Part shown: positions 1-5,308 of the stretch, piece by piece
How the letters are laid out: every line of letters starts with the position of its first letter
Numbering within the stretch: the first letter of the stretch is position 1
Source of the DNA: VMCP01 sp964492925
Lineage (GTDB): Bacteria > Bacteroidota > Bacteroidia > NS11-12g > UBA955
DNA length: 5,308 nucleotides
Assembly (NCBI GenBank): GCA_964492925.1
Contig: CAZBMF010000128.1
Coordinates: 1 to 5,308 of the forward strand
Reading direction: 5' to 3'
Translations under genes and position numbers: made by a program
Notes under the pieces: generated by a model
Told to the model about the DNA's origin: nothing
What the model saw: only the letters and a program-made list of their open reading frames with translations
Database searches by the model: none

Positions 1-555
1 CCTGCTACCGACAACAGACCAGGAGAAAATGCCATTTGCCCAGGAGATATTATCACCACATTAGACGGAACCACCGTTGAAGTGTTGAATACAGATGCTG
101 AAGGACGTTTGATTTTGTGTGATGCATTGAGTTTCGCCAAAAAATATGATCCAATGCTGGTGTTTGATTTTGCTACGTTAACAGGCGCTGCCGCCAATGC
201 TATCGGCAGTTATGGTTGTGCCGTGATGGGCACAGCTTCAGAGTCCCTCAAAAATGAAATCAAAGAAAGCGGTGATGAAATGTATGAAAGAATGGCGGAA
301 TTGCCGTTATGGCCTGAATATGGAGACGAAATGAAAGGCGAAATTAGCGATTTGAAAAACCTCGGTAAAGGTGCCGGTGGCGCTCAAACCGCAGCCATGT
401 TTTTAAAACATTTTACAGCCTATCAATGGTTGCACTTTGATATTGCTGGCACGTCTTTTGCACATGCTCCTAAGGGCTATATTTCTCAAGGCGGCACAGG
501 TTTTGGCGTGAGAATGATGTTGAATTATTTTATAAAAAAATACAATGGAAAATAG
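1..555 (+). CDS. pepA: Leucyl aminopeptidase (peptidase family M17), C-terminal part, 5' truncated by window edge
   Basis: The reading frame is open from base 1 and ends at TAG 553-555, giving 184 residues of the catalytic domain's C-terminal part. The M17 signature NTDAEGRL is at window residues 30-37. By homology its Asp32 and Glu34 bind the dinuclear metal centre and Arg36 is the catalytic arginine. Other family segments follow: FDFATLTGA, ELPLWPEY, a DLKN-to-GGAQTAA stretch, WLHFDIAG, and the closing GGTGFGVR. The earlier Lys/Asp metal ligands and second catalytic Lys must lie upstream of the window. Family members are cytosolic, usually hexameric, metal-dependent enzymes that remove N-terminal residues, often Leu, in peptide turnover. 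Starts inside this frame, such as GTG at 82, are internal codons because the conserved sequence continues upstream without a break. The gene overlaps pdxA by 11 nt, so the pair is probably one transcript. The family call is very secure; true substrate preference is not visible. Confidence 0.96.
   Translation, partial: PATDNRPGENAICPGDIITTLDGTTVEVLNTDAEGRLILCDALSFAKKYDPMLVFDFATLTGAAANAIGSYGCAVMGTASESLKNEIKESGDEMYERMAELPLWPEYGDEMKGEISDLKNLGKGAGGAQTAAMFLKHFTAYQWLHFDIAGTSFAHAPKGYISQGGTGFGVRMMLNYFIKKYNGK
534..540 (+). promoter_or_regulatory. A-rich tract upstream of pdxA start (likely translation-initiation element)
   Basis: Seven consecutive A residues lie 5-11 nt before the ATG at 545, inside the last codons of pepA. 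No GGAGG-like Shine-Dalgarno is present at that distance. Bacteroidota commonly initiate without Shine-Dalgarno pairing and favour A-rich leaders, so this tract supports ATG 545 over ATG 557 as the pdxA start. The role is inferred; the run itself is plain in the sequence. Confidence 0.4.
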
Positions 556-1609
556 AATGATAAAAGTTGGAATTACCCAAGGTGATCCGAACGGAATAGG
601 GATGGAGTTGATTCTGAAAACATTCTCGGAAGAAAGTATCTATAAATATTGTATTCCTGTATTATATGCCTCTCCAAAAGTGTTTGGCTACTATAAAAAA
701 GCCTTGAACATGGAACAACCCATGTACCATTTGGTGAAATCTGCCGAAAATGCAGTTGAAGGAAAATTGAACTTGGTAATTTCTAGTGATGATGCCATTG
801 AAATTCAAATGGGCCAACCAAGCGAAATTGCGGGTAAAGAAGCCCTGAAATCACTTGATGCCGCACTCAATGATATTCATCATTTGGATGCATTGGTAAC
901 GGCCCCTTTGGATAAATCAACTGTGGCACCACATTCTAACGGATTTACAGGCCATACTGGATATATTGCAAATTACCTAAAAGCAGAAAATTACGCCATG
1001 TTTTTGGTGAGTGATGAGTTAAGGGTTGCTTTGGCCACAGAACATATTCCTCTTACGGCTCTCGGTAAAGCGTTGAACGCTGATACCATTATCAATAAAC
1101 TTCATGTAATGCACCAATCCCTCCGCGAAGATTTTGGCATTACCAAGCCTAGAATTGCTGTTTTAGGATTGAATCCGCACGCTGGCGACAATGGTTTGTT
1201 GGGGAAAGAAGAGCTTGAAATCATTCAACCTGCCATCAAAACAATCTTTGATCAAGGTAAATTGGTATATGGTCCGTATTCTGCAGATTCATTCTTTGGA
1301 AGTGGGCAATACAAATCTTTTGATGCAGTTTTAGCCATGTATCACGATCAAGGTTTGATACCATTTAAAACATTTGCTTTTTACGATGGAGTTAATTACA
1401 CTGCAGGATTGCCCGTAGTGAGAACTAGCCCAGATCACGGTACTGCTTATGCTTTGGTAGGAAAAGGTACAGCTGAAACGCTAAGCTTTAGAGCCGCTAT
1501 TTTTGACGCCATTCGAATTGTGAAAAATAGATTGCAATTTGTAGACGACTATAAAAATCCGCTTCCCTTTGCAGAGTTGCGAAGAGAACGATTCAGAATC
1601 GATTTCTAA
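545..1609 (+). CDS. pdxA: 4-hydroxythreonine-4-phosphate dehydrogenase PdxA
   Basis: PdxA performs the NAD-dependent oxidation of 4-phosphohydroxy-L-threonine. The product decarboxylates to 3-amino-1-hydroxyacetone phosphate, which PdxJ condenses with deoxyxylulose 5-phosphate to make pyridoxine 5'-phosphate. The protein is 354 residues, slightly longer than the about 330 of the E. coli enzyme, and cytosolic. Landmarks in order are GDPNGIG (13-19), TAPLDK (119-124), FTGHT (134-138, substrate-binding His137-Thr138), EHIPL (His167), GLNPHAGD (208-215, His212), MYHDQG (265-270, His267), GVNYTAGLPVVRTSPDHGTA (282-301). His167, His212 and His267 match the three metal-binding histidines of E. coli PdxA, so it should be active. 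The IPFKTFAFYDGVNYTAG stretch resembles the Bacteroidota form of the enzyme. ATG 545 overlaps pepA by 11 nt; ATG 557 (MIKVGITQ) is the alternative and would start just after the pepA stop. The stop is 3 bp from the convergent hydrolase stop. Confidence 0.97.
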   Translation: MENRMIKVGITQGDPNGIGMELILKTFSEESIYKYCIPVLYASPKVFGYYKKALNMEQPMYHLVKSAENAVEGKLNLVISSDDAIEIQMGQPSEIAGKEALKSLDAALNDIHHLDALVTAPLDKSTVAPHSNGFTGHTGYIANYLKAENYAMFLVSDELRVALATEHIPLTALGKALNADTIINKLHVMHQSLREDFGITKPRIAVLGLNPHAGDNGLLGKEELEIIQPAIKTIFDQGKLVYGPYSADSFFGSGQYKSFDAVLAMYHDQGLIPFKTFAFYDGVNYTAGLPVVRTSPDHGTAYALVGKGTAETLSFRAAIFDAIRIVKNRLQFVDDYKNPLPFAELRRERFRIDF

Positions 1610-1612
1610 CCC

Positions 1613-3115
1613 TTATTGTTTACCTGAATTGTTTGTGGTTTGCTGCTGCAACCAATGTGTCATTGCATCCATTGCCTCTTGAGAAATGGTTTCTTCTAAG
1701 GACAAATATTCGGATGGATTTCCAGTTTTGCACCTTTGCAACAAGTGATTATGTCCCTCAAGTCCAATGAATTCAATATTTCTTCCAACCAATTTTAATT
1801 GATCTACAGCTTCTTTGCTTTTGTCAAAAGGAATTTGCTGATCCATTTTTCCTTGTAATATGATCATGGGAATTTTGAGTTGAACGGCATCTGTTGCAGG
1901 ATTGCTTTGCAAAAAATATCGCATCCATTGCGATTCATTTAAAGGAGAATAAAGGTCGGATAATATCGTTTCAAATTTGCCTTTGTATTGCTTTTCGAAA
2001 TACTTTTTAACTTTTTTATGATGATTTTTAATTTGAATTTTATCAGTTTTTTGCCAAAAATCAATGCATTTCTTGATGCTAGCGATTTTCTCTGTTGTAC
2101 TCAATACCGTGTCGTTTTTGTCTAATTCATTCAGGATAACTTCGTGTAAAAACAAATAGGATTCAATGACTTCATTTGGGGCATTTGCGTTTTTCAAAGC
2201 CCAGAAATTTTGGAAGATATTGATTTCTTTTCCACCGCACATTGGAGGCGCTAATCCGATAATTCCCTTTATGTTGGAGATTGATTTTGCAACACCAAAA
2301 GCAATGCTACCACCTTCTGAATGTCCCAACAAATAAATTTGAGTAGAGTCAATTTCCGCATACTTTTTGATAAAATTTACATAATCAATGCCATCTTCGA
2401 TTAGATCTTTGGTTGAAAAATCGTATTTGTCTGGGCTCATTTTGGTTTCACCAGCACCACGGTCATCAACTCTCATTACAGCATAACCTTGCTTGGTGAG
2501 TAAATCTGCCAAAACGGCAAAAAGTTTGTGGTTTCCAATGGTTTCGTCTCTGTCTTGGCTGCCACTTCCCGTATAAAATACAACAGTAGGGTAGTTTAAT
2601 TTCAATTCATTTTTCTCAGAAATATTTGGTTTTGTAACGGTTCCGGCAAACTTTATTTTGCCATCGCGGTTGGAAAATGTTACAAATTCTTCTCTGTAAT
2701 TTAATGGCCTTTTGGGCGTTTGAGGTTTGTCGGTTTTTAAAGGTCCCCAGTGCTTTTTTAACGTGAGGGGAATCGATTGTCCATTTTGTACAAAAGTGCC
2801 GCTGATGATATTGGTATCCGTAAATTTGCCATTGAATTTCGCCTGTAAATTGAGGATATCAAATTCAACGTTTTTCTTTTTGAGGGATGTTTGATCAACT
2901 GGGTAGTTTTTTAACTTTTGCACTGGTACATCGATCCTGGATTGATAGATAGTTTCTTCTTTGGAAATGGTATTTTTTTTCACATTGAAGTGGATGCCAA
3001 TTTCCATTCCCTTGAAGTTGAGAGTTCCAATCCACTTTCCTTCAAAATTACTTTGAGCATTGGCGAAACCTGCGCTTAAAAAAAACAAAATCAAACTCAA
3101 TCCAAATCTTTTCAT
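1613..3115 (-). CDS. Exported alpha/beta hydrolase (serine hydrolase) with N-terminal beta-rich domain
   Basis: With the start at ATG 3115 the protein has 500 residues and begins with a clean signal peptide: MKR, a hydrophobic core to about residue 16, then ANA|QS with probable signal peptidase I cleavage after residue 20. An in-frame ATG at 3133 would add MCLICI before the charged n-region and fits less well. Residues about 24-125 are a beta-rich domain starting FEGKWIGTL, of the type found before this hydrolase domain. The catalytic domain follows: GSGSQDRDE (183-191, likely oxyanion/HGGG-like region), RVDDRGAGET (215-224), nucleophile elbow GHSEGG with Ser266, Asp425 in QGKMDQQIP, and NHLLQ with likely catalytic His457. 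Residues about 300-405 are a Lys-rich helical insertion, probably the cap. The NPSEY...EETIS ending is typical of this family. It probably acts in the periplasm or envelope as an esterase or peptidase-like enzyme; the substrate is not readable. It stands as a single gene, convergent with pdxA. Confidence 0.88.
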   Translation of the reverse strand: MKRFGLSLILFFLSAGFANAQSNFEGKWIGTLNFKGMEIGIHFNVKKNTISKEETIYQSRIDVPVQKLKNYPVDQTSLKKKNVEFDILNLQAKFNGKFTDTNIISGTFVQNGQSIPLTLKKHWGPLKTDKPQTPKRPLNYREEFVTFSNRDGKIKFAGTVTKPNISEKNELKLNYPTVVFYTGSGSQDRDETIGNHKLFAVLADLLTKQGYAVMRVDDRGAGETKMSPDKYDFSTKDLIEDGIDYVNFIKKYAEIDSTQIYLLGHSEGGSIAFGVAKSISNIKGIIGLAPPMCGGKEINIFQNFWALKNANAPNEVIESYLFLHEVILNELDKNDTVLSTTEKIASIKKCIDFWQKTDKIQIKNHHKKVKKYFEKQYKGKFETILSDLYSPLNESQWMRYFLQSNPATDAVQLKIPMIILQGKMDQQIPFDKSKEAVDQLKLVGRNIEFIGLEGHNHLLQRCKTGNPSEYLSLEETISQEAMDAMTHWLQQQTTNNSGKQ

Positions 3116-3154
3116 GATACAAATTAAACACATTCAGAATAAAATGCATTGTAC

Positions 3155-3184
3155 ATGAATTGAAATTGGGTAATTTTGATTCGT
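3155..3184 (+). repeat. Imperfect inverted repeat (potential RNA hairpin) spanning the methyltransferase start codon
   Basis: Bases 3155-3167 can pair continuously with 3172-3184 around a GGGT loop (3168-3171). That gives 13 pairs, of which 10 are Watson-Crick and three are G-U wobbles (3156/3183, 3161/3178, 3162/3177). Only one pair is G-C, so stability in RNA is moderate. The TTG start codon at 3160-3162 sits within the left arm. The pairing is directly visible; any role in limiting translation is inference. Confidence 0.5.
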
Positions 3185-4008
3185 TGAATTTACAGTTGCA
3201 TCAATATCCGCACTGGCTCTTGAACAAGCCTAACCGAATACATCTTAGTTGGTGGTTCAAAAAAGTGGTGTATCAAAGAACCAAATTTATTAAGTCGTTT
3301 CTGCGGAGAGACTTAAAAGAGATTGATTCACAAGGGTTTAATATTTTGGATATTGGTTGCGGCGACGGTCAATTTGCGTTTTATGCAAATAAAATTTCAC
3401 CAAATATTCGCATTTTTTGCAATGATTTGGATAAAAATAATTTGCAATTTGTGAGCAATTATACTCGAGAGAATAAATTAAATAATATCCAGACTGTTGA
3501 CGGCAATACCGATATACTGGGGTTGAAATTCAATCGCATTTGGTTGTTTAGTGTCTTGCAGTATATTGACAATGAAACGGATTTTTTAACACAATTAAAA
3601 TCTCAATTATCTAAAGACGGCAAATTGATTGTGTATATTCCCATCAACCACATAAAGGTGGGATGGCTCTATATGATTTTGTTTCATTCGTTACCCAATT
3701 ATGAATCCAATCATTCACGAAAAAAAGTATATCAGGTTCCACAATTAAATGCCATTTTTAATTTGTCGGGATATCAGGTTATTAGAACTGAATTTGTTTG
3801 CGGAAGGTTGGGTATTCGTTCACAAGAGTGGATGAGCAATGCGGTATCAATGGTTTCTCATGTAAATTGGGGTATTAAGATATTCGGCATTGTTTATTGG
3901 ATATTGGCTATTTTGCCAATATTGATCTGGAAATTTTTAGATCGTTTTTCAGATAAAAAAGAAAACAACAGCAATGCTGCATTGTTTGAATTGACCCATA
4001 AAAATTAA
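3160..4008 (+). CDS. Class I SAM-dependent methyltransferase with C-terminal hydrophobic helix
   Basis: The protein has 282 residues from a TTG start. Glycine-rich SAM motif I, NILDIGCGDGQFAFYA, is at residues 61-76. The acidic residue ending strand 2 (CNDLD, Asp89 or Asp91) should contact the ribose of SAM. LFSVLQYIDNETDFL (129-143) matches the strand-4 region, and SKDGKLIVYIPINH (151-164) the strand-5 region. NLSGYQVIRTEF (201-212) is the usual late 'GF.v' strand. The N-terminal 55 residues are Trp- and Arg/Lys-rich. Residues about 239-260 (GIKIFGIVYWILAILPILIW) form a strongly hydrophobic segment followed by a charged tail, suggesting membrane anchoring or a lipid-linked substrate. No ATG or GTG lies between the in-frame stop at 3115-3117 and the conserved region, so TTG 3160 is the best start, with TTG 3166 or 3184 possible. 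The fold call is secure; substrate unknown. It is divergent from the hydrolase and convergent with the glycosyltransferase-like gene. Confidence 0.85.
   Translation: MKLGNFDSLNLQLHQYPHWLLNKPNRIHLSWWFKKVVYQRTKFIKSFLRRDLKEIDSQGFNILDIGCGDGQFAFYANKISPNIRIFCNDLDKNNLQFVSNYTRENKLNNIQTVDGNTDILGLKFNRIWLFSVLQYIDNETDFLTQLKSQLSKDGKLIVYIPINHIKVGWLYMILFHSLPNYESNHSRKKVYQVPQLNAIFNLSGYQVIRTEFVCGRLGIRSQEWMSNAVSMVSHVNWGIKIFGIVYWILAILPILIWKFLDRFSDKKENNSNAALFELTHKN
3901..3922. repeat. Perfect 8-bp inverted repeat with 6-nt spacer inside the methyltransferase gene
   Basis: ATATTGGC (3901-3908) and its exact reverse complement GCCAATAT (3915-3922) flank the spacer TATTTT. The repeat lies in the codons for the C-terminal hydrophobic helix (ILAILPI). 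Alternating Ile/Leu codons may produce it by chance. It is too far from the gene end, and lacks a following T-tract, to be called a terminator. Confidence 0.5.
4005..4008. other. Shared TTAA: overlapping stop codons of two convergent genes
   Basis: The palindrome TTAA supplies TAA 4006-4008 to the + strand methyltransferase and, read on the other strand, TAA 4007-4005 to the - strand glycosyltransferase-like gene. There is therefore no intergenic DNA between the two. Any terminator for either gene must lie within the coding sequence of the other, and none with a clear stem and T-tract was seen. Confidence 0.9.
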
Positions 4009-5243
4009 GGAGCTTGTTCAGGTACTTTTTCAGGAATAGGATTTTTTAGTTTAGCCTGAACAGAAAATGGAACACCATAATCACCTTGAATTGTTAAATT
4101 TTGATGAACAAAAATCAAAAAATTAGCACTAATCCAAAATTGACAAACCAATATCCAAGAAATTAATTTTGGCTTATATGCATGAACCAGTAAAGTGAAT
4201 AAAATTTGGATCATTGGAAAGAGCACAATCATGTAATGATCGCGTATTGGAATGCCCGAAATTGTGAATAGGATTGACGGAATAATGATGTATCCTAAAA
4301 ATAAAAATTTGGCTTCTCTGTTTTTCCAAACAACAGCGCGAAGGGGTTTTGAAGAAAATATTTTAAACACAATGAATAAAAATATTCCTGACAGTAATAT
4401 CAAGAAAACCAAATTCATATAGTTATATGGCGCTGACAGAAAGTTGGGCATGCTTTTTCCTAATGAATAAAAAACATTGATACCAACCGTGTCAGAAACC
4501 AACCGAATGAAAAATTCAAATTTGAAAATGTTCGATATGCTGGTTGAGGCATTTCCAGAGTGAGAAATTACATGCAACATCCAACTTAAACTCGGCAGTA
4601 AAAACCACACGATGAACATTGATATTTTCCACAACCATGTAAAAGCTTTAAAGAATCCGCCATCGTACCAAATTGCAGCTAAAATCATGCTGGCAGCCAA
4701 ATAAAAACCCGACATGTGAACCTGCATGGTCATGGACAAGCCAAATGCCCAAGCAAATATTCCAATCCATCTAGAGCGCATTACAAATCCCCAAAATGCC
4801 AAACTAGTAAAAAAGGGAAGAAGGTCTTGTGCCCATATTTTTCTGCTAAAAATAATATGCAAAACGTGGGTAGAGGCTATGGCAAGTGCTGGTATTATTA
4901 AATGCTCCCATTCAGGATTCCATTTTTTTAATGCAAAATAAAAAATGATGATTCCCATTGTGTTGCAAGCCGCAACGGCATAGGCCATTTCTAACGGAGA
5001 GAAATGAAAATAACTGAATGCAATAAAAGGCCAAGTACTGACACCAGTGTTGACAATACCACCACCACTCATGACACCAATTTCTGGTAAAATATGATTT
5101 TTTGCCCAGTCTACGGCATGAACGTACATCCATTGCTCGTCCCATTTCCATTCCATATCATCCATCCAAATAAACCGCAATAGTATTCCAGCGATTACAC
5201 TGAAAAAGAGGATGATTTTATGGAATGAACTGAAAGACTGCAT
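4005..5243 (-). CDS. Polytopic membrane protein, probable GT-C-type glycosyltransferase
   Basis: The protein has 412 residues and about 11-12 hydrophobic segments, roughly at 8-27, 70-81, 86-104, 114-132, 141-155, 158-174, 178-192, 205-222, 275-297, 311-330, 336-355 and 359-378. The loop after the first helix carries WKWDEQW with Asp35-Glu36, the acidic pair expected in the first extracytoplasmic loop of GT-C enzymes (PMT/ArnT-like), where it serves in catalysis or metal binding. MTMQVHMSGF (171-180) resembles the Gln-x-His pattern seen in the same superfamily, and RKIWAQDLLP (134-143) and RDHYMIVLFP (334-343) resemble conserved loop-helix junctions. Such enzymes transfer sugars from polyprenyl-phosphate donors at the outer face of the inner membrane; acceptor unknown. 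It is shorter than typical members and lacks a large C-terminal soluble domain, ending in a Pro/Lys/Glu-rich tail. ATG 5243 overlaps the stop of the upstream gene by 1 nt, suggesting coupling. A general membrane protein of another function remains possible. Confidence 0.68.
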   Translation of the reverse strand: MQSFSSFHKIILFFSVIAGILLRFIWMDDMEWKWDEQWMYVHAVDWAKNHILPEIGVMSGGGIVNTGVSTWPFIAFSYFHFSPLEMAYAVAACNTMGIIIFYFALKKWNPEWEHLIIPALAIASTHVLHIIFSRKIWAQDLLPFFTSLAFWGFVMRSRWIGIFAWAFGLSMTMQVHMSGFYLAASMILAAIWYDGGFFKAFTWLWKISMFIVWFLLPSLSWMLHVISHSGNASTSISNIFKFEFFIRLVSDTVGINVFYSLGKSMPNFLSAPYNYMNLVFLILLSGIFLFIVFKIFSSKPLRAVVWKNREAKFLFLGYIIIPSILFTISGIPIRDHYMIVLFPMIQILFTLLVHAYKPKLISWILVCQFWISANFLIFVHQNLTIQGDYGVPFSVQAKLKNPIPEKVPEQAP

Positions 5244-5308
5244 TATGAAAGGCTGTATGAAATTCCTGGTTCTACAATCTGTACATTTTTAAATCCAGCA
5301 TTGATTAC
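5243..5308 (-). CDS. 3' end of an unidentified gene upstream of the glycosyltransferase (truncated by window edge)
   Basis: Read from base 5308 leftwards on the - strand, one frame is open for 21 codons and ends in TAA (5245-5243). The last A of this stop is the first base of the ATG at 5243, giving the TAATG arrangement typical of translationally coupled genes. The other two frames on this strand contain stops. The tail includes AGFKNVQIVEPG. An 'AGF.nv.iv' strand is common near the C-terminus of SAM-dependent methyltransferases but not limited to them, so no function is assigned. One + strand frame is also open over this short stretch, so the call rests mainly on the overlap. Confidence 0.55.
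   Translation of the reverse strand, partial: VINAGFKNVQIVEPGISYSLS

Noticed and set aside
1589..1601. Small inverted repeat CGATT-CAG-AATCG near the end of pdxA, followed by ATTTCT, as a terminator
   Set aside because: The stem is only 5 bp with a 3-nt loop, it lies within codons before the pdxA stop, and the following T-run is short and interrupted.
3078..3085. Run of eight A residues in the hydrolase signal-peptide codons as a phase-variable tract
   Set aside because: Eight is a modest length in AT-rich DNA, the reading frame is intact, and Phe/Leu codons of a signal peptide explain it.
3116..3133. Upstream hydrolase start at ATG 3133 adding MCLICI
   Set aside because: The extension puts hydrophobic and Cys residues before the basic MKR n-region and spoils an otherwise typical signal peptide. 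The cysteines do not form a lipobox.
3116..3159. Bacteroidota-type promoter (TAnnTTTG with upstream TTTG) in the divergent spacer
   Set aside because: The nearest match, TTAATTTG on the - strand at 3127-3120, misses one consensus base, sits only 4 nt before the hydrolase ATG and has no upstream TTTG at suitable spacing. No match was seen for the + strand gene.
4716..4941. Two short + strand open frames (61 and 71 codons)
   Set aside because: They lie fully antisense within the membrane-protein gene, show no recognisable motif, and overlap each other in different frames.
4912..5151. 79-codon - strand open frame
   Set aside because: It is an out-of-frame shadow of the membrane-protein gene, rich in Cys and Trp, with no supporting start context.
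1..5308. CRISPR array, tRNA/rRNA, insertion sequence, phage or toxin-antitoxin/defence genes
   Set aside because: No regularly spaced repeats, cloverleaf-like sequence, transposase motif or small paired genes were seen on either strand. Long coding regions account for nearly every base.

Overview
This AT-rich window looks like chromosomal DNA from a member of the Bacteroidota. The basis is the type of PdxA and of secreted hydrolase it encodes, an A-rich tract rather than a clear Shine-Dalgarno before pdxA, and a signal peptide ending in Ala-Gln. That assignment is inferred from protein character, not from a phylogenetic marker. Coding density is very high: there are five substantial genes plus one gene tail, and the only real intergenic gap is about 44 bp.

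Left part (1-1609, + strand): the C-terminal 184 residues of an M17 leucyl aminopeptidase (pepA) are followed, with an 11-nt overlap, by a complete pdxA. PdxA is the 4-phosphohydroxythreonine dehydrogenase of DXP-dependent vitamin B6 synthesis. The two are probably co-transcribed, and both are cytosolic housekeeping enzymes. Only 3 bp separate the pdxA stop from the stop of the next, convergent gene.

Middle (1613-3115, - strand): an exported alpha/beta hydrolase with a signal peptide, an N-terminal beta-rich domain and a Ser-Asp-His catalytic domain. It is divergent from the next gene across a 44-bp spacer.

Right part (3160-5308): a class I SAM-dependent methyltransferase with a hydrophobic C-terminal helix lies on the + strand. 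It meets a GT-C-like polytopic glycosyltransferase on the - strand tail to tail, and the two share one TTAA as their stop codons. Upstream of the glycosyltransferase on its own strand is the 3' end of another gene whose TAA overlaps the glycosyltransferase ATG (TAATG). The right side may serve cell-envelope glycan or lipid modification, but substrates cannot be read from the sequence.

I found no RNA gene, CRISPR array, insertion sequence, phage gene or recognisable defence system. The least ordinary points are the methyltransferase start (no ATG or GTG possible, and the only likely start codon, a TTG, lies in a long potential hairpin), the shared-stop convergent overlap, and the coupled gene tail at the right edge.
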